Positions 50,587-60,539 of a stretch of DNA of 64,000 nucleotides are shown here, in pieces (the stretch's first letter is position 1; each line of letters starts with the position of its first letter). The position numbers and the translations under genes were made by a program. Origin of the DNA: Dyadobacter sandarakinus (GTDB taxonomy: Bacteria; Bacteroidota; Bacteroidia; Cytophagales; Spirosomataceae); contig NZ_CP056775.1 in the NCBI RefSeq assembly GCF_016894445.1, positions 5,637,001-5,701,000 of the forward strand. Reading direction: 5' to 3'. A model generated the notes under the pieces. That model ran no database searches and was not told the DNA's origin. It saw only the letters and a list, made by a program, of their open reading frames with translations.

Positions 50587-52005
50587 TCACAATTTACGAC
50601 CAATCTGGTACATCAGCTTCACCTTTACACCTGGGCCAGTACTGTGACTGAGAGGGGAAAGTGGCTTGAAATAGGTATAGAGGTAGCCTTCTGCCTGCAC
50701 TACAATCGGGTGAAATGTTTTTTCAATGCCGAGTGACAGGTTTGCCGAGCTGACAACAGGGTTTTCTGCTTTTTTCTCAAAACTCTGATTATAGTACTGG
50801 TTATTGGGCATGCGGCAATCAAACGATATTTTTTCTCTGGATGAAATGTTGATATTGGTGCCGGCCGAGGCATAGTACACCCAATCATTTTTCAGATCAT
50901 TGCGGAACGCAACTGTCAGGGGTATCTGAACGAGCGTAGGATTTACATTGATATTAAACACTTCCAGTGCCAGGGGTACCTCTCCGGGATGTGACCGCTT
51001 GAAATCCCTGCGATTTTTATCCCTGAATATCTTTTCTGTAAAAAACTCCATAGGCTTCACTTTTAGCCAGCTGATGCCGGCCGCCAGCGAAAACTTCCTG
51101 GACACAAGGACTTCACCCATGACCGCCTTGGTATTCCCGTTCGTTTCGGCCCCGAAGCTGGCCCCAAACCGGTATGGTACTTTGAGGTTCAGTTTCGGAA
51201 TCACGTTCGTTGCTTTTGCGGTTTGCGCTGCCTGATCCACAGGCATGGCCGCTTTTGAAAGTTGAGCCGGGCTGCCTGTCAAAGTGCGCTGCACCTGGCG
51301 CATGGTAAGCCGGCTTGCCAGGCGGTAGTTCATTTTTCTTGCCACCGAGGTCTCACGGAATATGTCTGTAGGTTCCCGGTAAGCCAGCAAACCCACATTT
51401 TCATCCTGACTGCCTGTACGCAACTGATTATCAGAGAGCGCGGAGGCCTGGATAGCATCACCGTCATGTTCTTGAGAAACCCGGATTATGTCGTTTTTGG
51501 GCGAAGCAGGTACATCCGTGCGAAGTTGTGGACGGTCTGAACCGGTGCTGCCACGTCCTTCATGCTGGTGCTGTTCTCCCGCAAATGCAATGGTTTCCCG
51601 GGATGTCAAACGGTGGCTTCCGGCCTGCCGGGTTGTATTTTCCTGGGTTCCGGACGAAGTCCCGGATTGTGCCGGATAACCTGCCGGACTTTCCTGTACG
51701 ATATAAACCGTATCTGCGGCGCCGGCAGGTGTTTTTTGCAGGAGCTCAACCTGTTCTTTCAGTGTTTTTACATCCGCAGTCAGGCTCTCGTTTCTCGACA
51801 GCTGGCTGGTATACAGGAATGCCATGACAGTGATCACCGATGCCGCGGCTGCGGAGCCGATCCATGATCCGTATTGATGCCAGAATCCCGGAGCTGTGTG
51901 GGCCTTCATGTAATGCTGCATGGATGCCCAGTCCTTTTCCTGAAAGTCCGGTTCGATACTTTCTAGTTTCTGGCGTATAGTTTTCTCAAATTTATCAGTT
52001 TTCAT
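50587..52005 (-). CDS. Anti-sigma factor predicted to span both membranes (Dma-like), with C-terminal beta-barrel
   Basis: A 472-residue protein with three parts. The first 45 residues are polar and cytoplasmic (FEKTIRQKLESIEPDFQEKD), suited to bind a sigma factor. One inner-membrane helix (about 48-66, IGSAAAASVITVMAFLYTS) is followed by a coiled coil and a long low-complexity periplasmic stretch to about residue 255. The last 200 residues look like an outer-membrane barrel with alternating strands (YRFGASFGAE, AVMGEVLVSRKFSLAAGISW, ending VKVKLMYQIGRKL). This matches the dual membrane-spanning anti-sigma factors described in Bacteroides. Its start overlaps the sigma gene by 11 bases. Confidence 0.8.
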   Translation of the reverse strand: MKTDKFEKTIRQKLESIEPDFQEKDWASMQHYMKAHTAPGFWHQYGSWIGSAAAASVITVMAFLYTSQLSRNESLTADVKTLKEQVELLQKTPAGAADTVYIVQESPAGYPAQSGTSSGTQENTTRQAGSHRLTSRETIAFAGEQHQHEGRGSTGSDRPQLRTDVPASPKNDIIRVSQEHDGDAIQASALSDNQLRTGSQDENVGLLAYREPTDIFRETSVARKMNYRLASRLTMRQVQRTLTGSPAQLSKAAMPVDQAAQTAKATNVIPKLNLKVPYRFGASFGAETNGNTKAVMGEVLVSRKFSLAAGISWLKVKPMEFFTEKIFRDKNRRDFKRSHPGEVPLALEVFNINVNPTLVQIPLTVAFRNDLKNDWVYYASAGTNINISSREKISFDCRMPNNQYYNQSFEKKAENPVVSSANLSLGIEKTFHPIVVQAEGYLYTYFKPLSPLSHSTGPGVKVKLMYQIGRKL

Positions 52006-52609
52006 TGCCTTTGAATGACTTTACGGCCCAATCATTTGGAAAAAGATGTGGGTAATATTGTTTGATCAGATGTTGCAGACGAGCCCGTGCACGAACATAA
52101 TGTGACCGGACAGTCGCCTCATTGATTTGAAGTAAATCTGCAATTTCCCGGTGATTGTAGCCGTCAACTACATACAATAAAAATACATTTTTATACGTTG
52201 GTTTGATCTGCTGGATGAGGTCTAAAATCTCGTCAGCTGTAATCTGACTGATCACATCCTCCTCAAACCTCGGATAAGGCGCGTCTTCCAGGGAAATGAT
52301 ATCTTCGCTATGTTTCTTATGCTTCCGGTAGTAGCTGATCGCCGTATTGACCATAATCGTCCGCAGCCAGGCCTTGAACGGATGATTAGGATCGTACTTG
52401 CTGAGGTTGTTGAAAACCTTGAGAAAGCCTTCGTTCAGTACTTCTTCAGCTTCCTCGGTAGTGGCGGTGTACCGGAGGCAAATGCTTTTGGAATAACCGA
52501 AAAATTGCTTGTACAAATGTCGTTGTGCCTGTGCATTGCCTTCAATGCAGGCACTAACGACCGTTTCGAAGTCGTTTTCGTCAAAGGATATTTTCCTGCG
52601 GAAAAGCAA
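51995..52609 (-). CDS. ECF RNA polymerase sigma factor
   Basis: A 204-residue ECF sigma. Region 2 is AQRHLYKQFFGYSKSICLRY with EEAEEVLNEGFLKVFNNL, and region 4 YKNVFLLYVVDGYNHREIAD with LLQINEATVRSHYVRARARL. The start at TTG 52609 (codons MLFRRKISF) is the only good in-frame choice near the family start. The gene overlaps the following anti-sigma gene by 11 bases, so the pair is translated together. Target genes cannot be told; related pairs regulate outer-membrane biogenesis or vesiculation. Confidence 0.92.
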   Translation of the reverse strand: MLFRRKISFDENDFETVVSACIEGNAQAQRHLYKQFFGYSKSICLRYTATTEEAEEVLNEGFLKVFNNLSKYDPNHPFKAWLRTIMVNTAISYYRKHKKHSEDIISLEDAPYPRFEEDVISQITADEILDLIQQIKPTYKNVFLLYVVDGYNHREIADLLQINEATVRSHYVRARARLQHLIKQYYPHLFPNDWAVKSFKGNEN

Positions 52610-52734
52610 AAGCTAGGATATCAGATTGTCAGGGTATTGCATTCTTAAAACTGATTACGCTGGTTCGGGGTAGTTTCGTTGCAGAAAAATAAATATTTTT
52701 AGACTACTTTGGTAAGCATAACTGTACAGACACT

Positions 52735-54426
52735 TTGAAGTTTTTCCTGCTATTACTCTGGGGCATCATTGCCTGCGTTATAGGCACCTTCTTTGCGCTT
52801 ATAACGGTAAGTACCGTCAATATTCCGCAAGGCGACGATCTTTACTGCCTGCTGAACTTCACCCAGGATTTTCAGGATACGGCTGCTTTTTCAGAGCGGT
52901 TCCGTCTTCTGACGGAGCAATGGGTTGAGCACCGGATATTTTTCTCGCGCTTCTCGGCCTTGCTTTCGTACTGGCTGCATGGCAAGGTCAACTTTGTAAC
53001 CATCACTTTGATCGGAAATGCATTTTTGCTTACCCTGACCTTCATGTTCAGAACGCAGCTGGCAATGCTGGGTCTCAAACATCCTGTTTACCTGCTGCCT
53101 GTTGTTTTTGCATTGTTTAATCCGGTGACCTACGAGGCCAATGTATGGGCCGGAGCAGCCACCGTGTACATGCCGGTTTGCTTTTTCGGATTGCTGGTGC
53201 CTTTCCTGCTGGCACGCACCGGACGCGGCTGGTTTGTAGCAGCCATACTCACAGCCATCGTGGCCACGCTTTCTTTCGGCAATGGAATGTTCGCATTTTT
53301 GTCGGGGTTGCTGGTACTCGTTTACAGGGGAAGGTTCAAACACGCGGCTTTGTGGATCGTCGTAGCCTTTCTTTCAGTCTCTGGCTATTTTTACGGACTT
53401 GAAATGCACAGCGCCACCAAATCCTTCGGAGGGATGGAAGTGCATTTTCAGCACCCGGAGTACCTGCTTTACAACCTGCTCGTATTTGTGGGCGGGATGT
53501 TCAGCTACGTGGATAATACCAACCAGCATTTCCGCATAGATAATGTGCCTGCGCTGCTGATGGGGGCATTGTTGCTGGGTATCATTGCCTGGGGTGCCTT
53601 AAACATACTTTTTCACAAAGCAACGATGTTCCCGGAAAGAGCCAGATTGGCCTGGTTGGGCATGGCAAGTTTTGTCTGCATTACCGCCGCTGCAATGAGT
53701 TATTCCAGGACTTTCGGGCAAAGCATGAATACCGTTTCAAGCCGGTACCGCATTTATTCCATGGTGTTCTTTATTCTGGCATACCTGTGGTGCCTGATGT
53801 ATTTTCAGAGAAAGAAACCAGTGGCTGTGCTGTATGGAATTTCCGGATTTTTGCTGCTGGTTTTTAGCTATTTTGTCAATTATGAACACCTGGCTACGTC
53901 CCACACAACGCTTCGTGCCGGACTGTACAATTACATTCAGAACCACGACTGGCTGATATATAGGCATACGGCCTATTATGCCCCGGCCAGCGTTGCCGTC
54001 AGCGATAGTATTTCACGAAAAAAAGATTCTGTTTTTGACTTCAGACAGCCTTTTCCGCAGCTTACACAGGCTGCCTTGTTGCAGGCCGATACGCTGCCGG
54101 GCGTGACCATACTGCCTCTTGATAACTGCTATGGAAAACCGGGCAGCTGCATTTCCCTGAGCAGTGATGCATTCCCTGCGGTACCTAATGTGCACAAAGG
54201 AGTTTATATCGTCGTGTACAATGCATCTGACATTTACCTGTTTCCGGCAAGTCCGCTCAAAAACGGGCGTATGAACATGCTGAAAACAGGTAATTATTTC
54301 AAAGAAGGGTTTTCTGCTCTGGTTGATTACGGATCGGCACTTCCGCAACCGGCGGATTATCAGCTGGCAGTTTTTTGTCCCTCCCTCCGCTCGGGCCAGC
54401 TCCGCCGCATCAGCCGGCATTTGTGA
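52735..54426 (+). CDS. Polytopic membrane protein of unknown function (GT-C-like topology)
   Basis: A 563-residue protein with about ten membrane helices in the first 400 residues and a soluble, probably periplasmic C-terminus (about 415-563). The first loop has IPQGDDLYCLLNF: an acidic pair after TM1, as in GT-C glycosyltransferases that use polyprenyl-phosphate sugars. Internal segments such as ALFNPVTYEANVWAGAATVY and STLSFGNGMF-like helices also resemble this class (the actual text is ATLSFGNGMFAFLSGLL). No family is recognised with certainty. The start is TTG 52735. It diverges from the sigma/anti-sigma pair. Confidence 0.65.
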   Translation: MKFFLLLLWGIIACVIGTFFALITVSTVNIPQGDDLYCLLNFTQDFQDTAAFSERFRLLTEQWVEHRIFFSRFSALLSYWLHGKVNFVTITLIGNAFLLTLTFMFRTQLAMLGLKHPVYLLPVVFALFNPVTYEANVWAGAATVYMPVCFFGLLVPFLLARTGRGWFVAAILTAIVATLSFGNGMFAFLSGLLVLVYRGRFKHAALWIVVAFLSVSGYFYGLEMHSATKSFGGMEVHFQHPEYLLYNLLVFVGGMFSYVDNTNQHFRIDNVPALLMGALLLGIIAWGALNILFHKATMFPERARLAWLGMASFVCITAAAMSYSRTFGQSMNTVSSRYRIYSMVFFILAYLWCLMYFQRKKPVAVLYGISGFLLLVFSYFVNYEHLATSHTTLRAGLYNYIQNHDWLIYRHTAYYAPASVAVSDSISRKKDSVFDFRQPFPQLTQAALLQADTLPGVTILPLDNCYGKPGSCISLSSDAFPAVPNVHKGVYIVVYNASDIYLFPASPLKNGRMNMLKTGNYFKEGFSALVDYGSALPQPADYQLAVFCPSLRSGQLRRISRHL

Positions 54427-54531
54427 TTTCTGACCAGGTAAATAAAATTTATCCGGTTTGCAACGACCGGTAACATGGTGGCGTACTGCCTTGTGAAGTG
54501 TTTTTTGTTGTTTTTTAAATCCGTATTTACC

Positions 54532-55146
54532 ATGAGGAAAATTTCACTTTTGCTGATCGTAATGGCTGCCATCTGGTTTGGGGCCTGTCAGAACAACAAT
54601 GAGGCGGTACCCGATAATGTGGAAGAAGCTGCGGGTCTGGATATGGTAGCAGCTTCGGCTGCAAGGTATTCGGTGGCAAATGATTCTGTAACAGCGGGCA
54701 AATGCAGGGGTAAGCTTACGGAAGTGGCGCCCGACAGTCTGCCGGCTTCTGTTACTTCGTACATCACAAGCACCTATCCCGGTGCTTCCATCACGTTTGC
54801 TGCCCAGGATCAATCGGGAAAAACGGTCGTAGCGATTACATTGGCCGATGGGTCCGTGAAAGGTCTGCTGTTTGGAACGGACGGACTTTTCAGTCAGGAG
54901 CTCGCCCACCACAAGCACAAGGCGCAGCTCACCAGGGTCGACTCAGCGGCATTGCCGGCTGCCATCACCGGTTATATTACAACCCACTATGCAGGAGCTT
55001 CCATCAGGGTTGCGGCTACCAATGCGGCCGGGGAATACTTTGTGGCTGCGACGCTGAATGGTACCGAAAAAGTATTACTGTTCAATGCAGACGGTACTTT
55101 CAACAAAGAATTAGACAAGCCTGCAAAGCGGCGCAAAAAGCATTGA
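54532..55146 (+). CDS. Lipoprotein with two PepSY-like repeats
   Basis: About 204 residues; ATG 54532 gives an SPII signal with lipobox WFGAC (Cys19). Two homologous repeats follow: one from LTEVAPDSLPASVTSYITST to about residue 125 (GLLFGTDGLFSQEL), the other from LTRVDSAALPAAITGYITTH to about 195 (VLLFNADGTFNKEL). The pattern S-L-P-A-x-(I/V)-T-x-Y-I-T, YPGASI and a hydrophobic end is that of PepSY-like (BLIP-fold) domains common in Bacteroidota. The C-terminus is basic (KPAKRRKKH). Likely a periplasmic binding protein; role unknown. Confidence 0.8.
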   Translation: MRKISLLLIVMAAIWFGACQNNNEAVPDNVEEAAGLDMVAASAARYSVANDSVTAGKCRGKLTEVAPDSLPASVTSYITSTYPGASITFAAQDQSGKTVVAITLADGSVKGLLFGTDGLFSQELAHHKHKAQLTRVDSAALPAAITGYITTHYAGASIRVAATNAAGEYFVAATLNGTEKVLLFNADGTFNKELDKPAKRRKKH

Positions 55147-55171
55147 AAAACTTTTGTTAGGGGTGAGTTGG

Positions 55172-55210
55172 AATACGGTCCTGGACTTTCCGGGTCCGTA
55201 TTTATTTTTT
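55172..55210 (+). terminator. Terminator between the PepSY-like and Lrp genes
   Basis: AATACGG (55172-55178) pairs with CCGTATT (55196-55202), and inside it CCTGGA pairs with TCCGGG around a 3-nt loop, giving 13 pairs with a single T-T mismatch. A T-rich run follows. It overlaps the last base of the opposing Lrp gene. Confidence 0.85.
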
Positions 55211-55678
55211 CTGGACACTCATTTCCAGCGCAGAGGAATTCTTGATTTCTCCCATCACAAACAGGCTGTGTGTACTGCCGATATTATCCAGGGAACCAAG
55301 CTTTTGCATCAGAAACTGCTGGTACTGCGACATATCTTCCACCACTACTTTCAGCAAAAAATCATAATCGCCTGAAATGTTGAAGCATTCGGTCACTTCG
55401 GACATGGCAAGTACCGCTTTCACAAACTTTTCACCCATAGTCTTGGAGTGTTCCTTCAGGGCGATATTGCAGAACGCCATCAGCTTTTTACCTACTTTCT
55501 CCCGGTCTATCAAAGCAACGTACTTCCGGATCACACCTTCCTTTTCAAGCCGCCTCACCCGCTCATAAACCGGCGTGTAGGAGAGATTCAGCTTTTCAGA
55601 TAATTCCCTAGTTTTCAGCGTGGCATCCTGTTGCAGCAGGTGCAGGATTTTGACGTCCGTTTCATCAAGATTATACAT
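55202..55678 (-). CDS. Lrp/AsnC-family transcriptional regulator
   Basis: A 158-residue regulator. The N-terminal winged helix has LDETDVKILHLLQQDATLKT, RELSEKLNLSYTPVYERVRR and LEKEGVIRKYVALID; the RAM ligand domain follows (AFCNIALKEH, VTECFNISGDYDFLLKVVVE). Such proteins sense amino acids and control amino-acid metabolism. It diverges from metH, so methionine genes are a plausible target, but this is inference from position. Confidence 0.92.
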   Translation of the reverse strand: MYNLDETDVKILHLLQQDATLKTRELSEKLNLSYTPVYERVRRLEKEGVIRKYVALIDREKVGKKLMAFCNIALKEHSKTMGEKFVKAVLAMSEVTECFNISGDYDFLLKVVVEDMSQYQQFLMQKLGSLDNIGSTHSLFVMGEIKNSSALEMSVQKK

Positions 55679-55779
55679 AGATAGAATATCTTAAATCATT
55701 TTTATGGCTGCGCTAAGGTAGATAAATAGTTTACTACTTTGCATGTAGCTGGATGTTTAGTCTGAACCTTTCCAGATTA

Positions 55780-55809
55780 TTGAATAAAAAATCTATTAAC
55801 TTAACTTTG
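55780..55809 (+). promoter_or_regulatory. Consensus Bacteroidota promoter of metH
   Basis: TTG (55780-55782), 19 nt, TAACTTTG (55802-55809): both boxes and spacing are exactly as in the phylum consensus. The predicted start (about 55816) lies 50 bases before the metH ATG. Confidence 0.8.
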
Positions 55810-55814
55810 CCGAT

Positions 55815-55831
55815 GTTTGCCGCGCGCAAAC
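55815..55831 (+). promoter_or_regulatory. Inverted repeat at the metH transcription start
   Basis: GTTTGC (55815-55820) and GCAAAC (55826-55831) are a perfect inverted repeat around CGCGC, placed at the predicted first transcribed bases. It could be an operator or a 5' hairpin protecting the mRNA. Confidence 0.4.
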
Positions 55832-55866
55832 GTGAATCAAGGCGAAAATCCTGAAATGAAAAAATA

Positions 55867-58800
55867 ATGATAGCTACACAAAAGGCAGATATCCGGGAAA
55901 TCCTCAAAAATCGTATTCTGGTGCTCGACGGTGCCATGGGTACGATGATCCAGCGGTACAAATTGGAGGATCATGATTACCGTGGAGAGCGCTTTAAGGA
56001 CTGGCCCCATGAAGTGAAAGGAAACAATGACCTCCTCTCGCTGACCCGGCCTGATATCATCAAGGAAATTCACGCCGCGTACTTTGATGCCGGTGCTGAT
56101 ATAGCAGAAACCAACACGTTTTCGGGCACCACCATTGCCATGGCTGACTACGGCATGGAGGAGCTGGTGTACGAGCTGAATTACGAGTCGGCCCGGCTGG
56201 CCCGGGAAGTAGCCGATGTTTATACTGAGAAAAATCCCGACAAGCCGAGGTTCGTGGCAGGTTCCATGGGTCCTACCAACCGTACTGCTTCCCTCTCGCC
56301 GGATGTGAACAATCCGGGATATCGTGCCATCAGCTTTGATCAGCTGGTAACAGCATACTATGAGCAGATAAAGGCATTGACGGATGGCGGCTGCGACATC
56401 CTGCTTGTCGAAACTATTTTTGATACCCTCAATGCAAAAGCAGCGCTTTTTGCCATAGACCAGTTTTTTACGGATGCCAAGAACGGAAAGGTAGCAGCGC
56501 AGCCTGGATGGAAGATTGAGCCGGGAGAAACATTGCCGGTCATGATCTCAGGTACCATCACGGATGCTTCCGGAAGGACACTTTCCGGGCAAACCACCGA
56601 GGCTTTCCTGACCTCAGTATCGCACCTTCCGTTGCTTTCAGTAGGATTGAACTGCGCACTGGGTGCGGACCTGATGCGACCATATGTGCAGATCCTGGCT
56701 AATGAAGCGCCTTTTTATACTTCTGCACACCCCAATGCAGGCTTGCCCAATGAAATGGGAGAGTACGATGAAACCCCTGAACAAATGGGTGAGGTGATTG
56801 ACGGGTTTTTGAAAGACAACCTGATCAACATCATAGGCGGCTGCTGCGGCACCACGCCGGATCACATCAGGGTCATCGCCGATCTTGCACAAAAACACCG
56901 GCCCAGAACCCTGCCGCAGACGGAGACGGTTATGAAGCTTTCGGGGCTTGAACCCGTGAAGATCAATGCATTAACCAACTTCGTGAACATAGGTGAGCGA
57001 TGCAATGTGACGGGGTCCAAAAAGTTTGCGCGGCTTATCCGGGAAAGCAAATACGACGAGGCGCTTACAATCGCGCGTGAGCAGGTAGAGAGCGGCGCGC
57101 AGGTCATAGACGTGAACCTGGACGAAGGAATGATCGACGGGGTAGAGGCCATGAAAACATTTGTGAACCTGATTGCCTCTGAACCTGACATTTCCAAAGT
57201 ACCCCTGATGATCGACTCGTCCAAATGGGAGGTGATCGAGTCGGGATTGAAGTGCGTGCAGGGTAAATCCATTGTTAACTCTATCTCCCTCAAAGAAGGC
57301 GAAGAGAAGTTCAAGGAGTCGGCCCGGACTGTGCTGCGCTACGGAGCTGCGACGGTGGTGATGGCTTTTGACGAAAGAGGCCAGGCCGACAATTTTGAAA
57401 GACGGGTGGAAATATGCTCCCGCGCTTACAGGATTTTGGTAGAAGAAGTCGGATTTCCGCCTGAGGATATCATTTTTGACCCCAACATCCTGACGGTAGC
57501 GACGGGTATGGAGGAACATAATAATTACGCTGTCGACTTTATCAATGCGGTAAGATGGATCAAGGAAAACCTGCCGCATGCAAAGGTGTCGGGAGGGGTA
57601 TCCAACGTATCGTTTAGTTTCAGGGGGAATGAGCCCGTACGCGAGGCTATCCATACTGCTTTCCTGTACCATGCAATTCGTGCCGGTATGGATATGGGGA
57701 TTGTAAATGCAGCTCAGATCGGTATTTACGACGAAATTCCGAAAGACGTGCTCGAACTGGTAGAGGATGTACTGCTCAACCGGAGAGCCGACTCTACGGA
57801 ACGGCTGGTTGCTTACGCCGAAACGGTTAAGGATAAGGGTAAAACCCAGTCCGGACCTGACCTTACCTGGCGGCAGCTGCCGGTAAAAGAGCGCCTGGCG
57901 CATTCGCTGGTGAAAGGTATTGCAGATTATGTAGATGACGACGTGGAGGAATGCCGCCACCTTTTCGCCCGTCCGCTGGAAGTGATTGAAGGACCGTTGA
58001 TGGACGGGATGAGCATTGTGGGAGACTTGTTTGGGGAAGGTAAAATGTTCCTGCCACAGGTTGTAAAATCTGCCCGGGTCATGAAAAAAGCCGTAGCCTA
58101 CCTGCAGCCCTTTATTGAGGAAGAAAAAACGGAGGGAAGCTCGGCGGGCAAAATTCTGCTGGCCACGGTCAAAGGTGACGTGCATGATATCGGAAAAAAC
58201 ATTGTGGGTGTGGTACTGGGCTGCAACAACTACGAGATCATTGACCTTGGTGTAATGGTGCCGACGGACAAAATACTTGCTGCGGCAGAAGAACATAATG
58301 TCGATATCATCGGACTTTCCGGGCTGATCACACCTTCACTGGATGAAATGGTGGGTGTGGCCAAAGAAATGGAGCGGCGGAACTTCAAAATGCCGCTGCT
58401 GATTGGCGGAGCTACTACTTCCAGGATACATACTGCAGTGAAAATTGACCCCAATTACTCCGGAGCTGTGATACACGTGCTGGATGCATCCCGCTCCGTG
58501 CCGGTCGCAGGTAAGCTTATCCAGAGTGAAAAAAGTCAGGCTGAGGTGATGGCAGACATCAAGTCGGAATATGCCAAGCTACGGGAAGACCACGCCAGGA
58601 AAGGAACAGAAAAGGCTTTTGTCCCCATTGAAAAAGCGAGAGAAAACAAGGCAAAGATTGATTGGACTAACTTCAGGGCAGTAAAACCCCAGTTCCTGGG
58701 CACCCGGGTATACGAAAATTATAGCCTCGCAGAAATCGCCCGGTATATAGACTGGACGCCATTTTTTCAGACCTGGCAACTCCACGGCAAGTATCCCAAG

Positions 58801-59688
58801 ATTTTTGAGGATAAAACCGTGGGGAAAGAAGCGATGAAGTTGTATGAGGATGCAGCCGTATTACTGGGTCAGATCATCCGCGACAAAAGTCTTCAGGCTC
58901 GTGCCATCGTAGGCTTCTGGCCGGCAAATGCGATTCAGGACGACATTGTATTGCATCATTTTGAAGAAGAAAGCCGCCAGGTAGCCTGTGAAAGGCACGG
59001 TTCACACGAGCACATCGAATACAAGATCAGCAAGCCCGGCCTGGATAACCTGCATGCCGGTGAGCTGGTTGCAGACACGGCTGTGGTGCTGCACCACCTG
59101 CGCCAGCAAAGTCAGAAAGCGGCTAACCTGCCCAACTATTGCCTTTCCGACTTTGTGGCCCCGCTTGAAACCGGCCACCAGGATTACCTTGGAGCCTTTG
59201 CGGTAACTGCAGGAATCGGCATCGAAGCATTGATCGAGAAGTATGAGGCCGACCATGATGATTATAACAGCATTATGATCAAAGCATTGGCAGACAGACT
59301 TGTGGAAGCATTTACGGAACTGATGCATGAGAAAGTTCGGAAGGAGCTTTGGGGGTACGATAAAAACGAGACCCTCACAAATGAGGAGCTGATTAAGGAA
59401 GAATATGCCGGCATCAGGCCGGCGCCGGGTTACCCTGCCTGTCCTGATCATACCGAAAAACGCATGTTGTTTGATCTCTTGGGTGCTGAAAAGCTGGGCA
59501 TTACCCTGACCGAAAGCTATGCAATGTACCCGGCCAGCAGCGTGAGCGGCTGGTACTTTTCGCATCCCGACAGCCGGTACTTCCCCGTGGGCAAGATTTT
59601 CAGGGATCAGGTAATGGATTATGCTGCCCGTAAGAATATGCCGGTGGAGGAAATTGAAAAATGGCTGTCACCTGTTTTAGGATATTAA
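55867..59688 (+). CDS. metH: Cobalamin-dependent methionine synthase
   Basis: A 1273-residue modular enzyme with all four modules. The homocysteine module (1-345) has zinc ligands Cys263 (LNCALGA) and Cys326-Cys327 (GGCCGTT). The pterin (folate) module spans about 365-630 ([20 protein letters not shown]). The cap and cobalamin module has [20 protein letters not shown] with the cobalt-binding His773. The SAM-dependent activation module (about 950-1273) ends with [18 protein letters not shown] and [20 protein letters not shown]. Cysteine spacing equals that of E. coli MetH. It works when B12 is present; metE, 12 kb away behind a B12 riboswitch, covers the opposite condition. Confidence 0.97.
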   Translation: MIATQKADIREILKNRILVLDGAMGTMIQRYKLEDHDYRGERFKDWPHEVKGNNDLLSLTRPDIIKEIHAAYFDAGADIAETNTFSGTTIAMADYGMEELVYELNYESARLAREVADVYTEKNPDKPRFVAGSMGPTNRTASLSPDVNNPGYRAISFDQLVTAYYEQIKALTDGGCDILLVETIFDTLNAKAALFAIDQFFTDAKNGKVAAQPGWKIEPGETLPVMISGTITDASGRTLSGQTTEAFLTSVSHLPLLSVGLNCALGADLMRPYVQILANEAPFYTSAHPNAGLPNEMGEYDETPEQMGEVIDGFLKDNLINIIGGCCGTTPDHIRVIADLAQKHRPRTLPQTETVMKLSGLEPVKINALTNFVNIGERCNVTGSKKFARLIRESKYDEALTIAREQVESGAQVIDVNLDEGMIDGVEAMKTFVNLIASEPDISKVPLMIDSSKWEVIESGLKCVQGKSIVNSISLKEGEEKFKESARTVLRYGAATVVMAFDERGQADNFERRVEICSRAYRILVEEVGFPPEDIIFDPNILTVATGMEEHNNYAVDFINAVRWIKENLPHAKVSGGVSNVSFSFRGNEPVREAIHTAFLYHAIRAGMDMGIVNAAQIGIYDEIPKDVLELVEDVLLNRRADSTERLVAYAETVKDKGKTQSGPDLTWRQLPVKERLAHSLVKGIADYVDDDVEECRHLFARPLEVIEGPLMDGMSIVGDLFGEGKMFLPQVVKSARVMKKAVAYLQPFIEEEKTEGSSAGKILLATVKGDVHDIGKNIVGVVLGCNNYEIIDLGVMVPTDKILAAAEEHNVDIIGLSGLITPSLDEMVGVAKEMERRNFKMPLLIGGATTSRIHTAVKIDPNYSGAVIHVLDASRSVPVAGKLIQSEKSQAEVMADIKSEYAKLREDHARKGTEKAFVPIEKARENKAKIDWTNFRAVKPQFLGTRVYENYSLAEIARYIDWTPFFQTWQLHGKYPKIFEDKTVGKEAMKLYEDAAVLLGQIIRDKSLQARAIVGFWPANAIQDDIVLHHFEEESRQVACERHGSHEHIEYKISKPGLDNLHAGELVADTAVVLHHLRQQSQKAANLPNYCLSDFVAPLETGHQDYLGAFAVTAGIGIEALIEKYEADHDDYNSIMIKALADRLVEAFTELMHEKVRKELWGYDKNETLTNEELIKEEYAGIRPAPGYPACPDHTEKRMLFDLLGAEKLGITLTESYAMYPASSVSGWYFSHPDSRYFPVGKIFRDQVMDYAARKNMPVEEIEKWLSPVLGY

Positions 59689-59715
59689 CAAGTACCATTC
59701 TTGTAATATTTACAG

Positions 59716-59740
59716 AGAGCGGCCCAGGCCGCTCTTTTTT
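59716..59740 (+). terminator. Intrinsic terminator after metH
   Basis: AGAGCGGC (59716-59723) pairs with GCCGCTCT (59728-59735), a perfect 8-bp stem with a 4-nt loop, followed by T5. It is 28 bases after the metH stop. Confidence 0.93.
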
Positions 59741-59915
59741 GTGCATTCCAATATAATTTTTTAGAGGGTTTGTACGTAATCAGGTGGGATGCCGTAGCAT
59801 GATCAGGTATTTATACGCTATTTTCTGAGGTTTTCTATGTCGATATTTGTAATGGATTAATCGAAGACTTTTTATAGTTTAATCTATTAGCCATGAATTT
59901 TATTATCTCTTAGCC

Positions 59916-60434
59916 GTGAAAAAGAATATCTCTGTATTTATCCTGCTGATTCTGCTTGCTTCATCTTTCAAGTACCGCTCGAAAGCAAGAGAAGCCAGTA
60001 TTGTTTCCGTGCCCAATGCGGCTGAAAAAGCAGCCTGGGCGGAAAAGGCTGCATTCGATAGTTTGATGGTACATCTGGACGAAGCCAACAGGCAACTTGC
60101 CGCAGGTAACACCATGCCGCTGAAAAAACTCTGGTCCGGGCGCGAAGATGTTACTTTTCTTTGCGCCGGTGCCAGAAAGGATGCCAAGGGTTGGAAGGCA
60201 GTAGAAACGTCGTTGCAGCAGTTTGCCAAAGATCTGCCGCAGCATAACCAGTTTACCAGCGAAACCATTGCGACGTACAAAGGCAAAGACCAGGCATGCA
60301 TCCTGCAAAAAGAGCGCTACCTGCCCGCAAATGGTAAAGGAGTGACCATCCAGGCCACTACACTGGTCAGAAAAGAAATGAATGCCTGGAAAATCGTGCA
60401 CAAGCAGGCTGATATTTTACCATCCGGCAAATAA
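59916..60434 (+). CDS. Exported NTF2/SnoaL-like protein
   Basis: A 172-residue protein starting at a GTG (59916), with a Sec-type N-terminus (ISVFILLILLASSF). The domain pattern matches the NTF2-like/SnoaL-3 fold: a long helix (AFDSLMVHLDEANRQLAAGN), PLKKLWSGREDVTFLCAGAR, KGWKAVETSLQQFAKDL, and closing strands VTIQATTLVRKEMNAWKIVH. Family members bind or act on small ligands; the substrate is unknown. Monocistronic. Confidence 0.7.
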   Translation: MKKNISVFILLILLASSFKYRSKAREASIVSVPNAAEKAAWAEKAAFDSLMVHLDEANRQLAAGNTMPLKKLWSGREDVTFLCAGARKDAKGWKAVETSLQQFAKDLPQHNQFTSETIATYKGKDQACILQKERYLPANGKGVTIQATTLVRKEMNAWKIVHKQADILPSGK

Positions 60435-60496
60435 ACCAAGTACTCTTTCCTCGTTCCGGACTGTGGCGGATATTTCTTTTGCCTGGCACCGATCCA

Positions 60497-60504
60497 TAAT
60501 TTTG
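60497..60504 (+). promoter_or_regulatory. Candidate -7 box of the nucleoside transporter gene
   Basis: TAATTTTG matches TAnnTTTG exactly; TTTG at 60478-60481 is the nearest upstream box, 15 nt away (short). Predicted leader of about 30 bases before ATG 60540. Confidence 0.45.
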
Positions 60505-60539
60505 TTTGTTATTTTGTGCTTCAGTTGAGGGGACAATTA

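Noticed and set aside
54440-54475. Short hairpin CCGGT/ACCGG after the polytopic membrane protein gene as a terminator
   Set aside because: The stem is only 5 bp and no T-run follows it.
56971-58296. Long 441-codon frame antisense to metH
   Set aside because: The product is rich in His, Phe and Arg without domains, a typical shadow of a well-coded gene.
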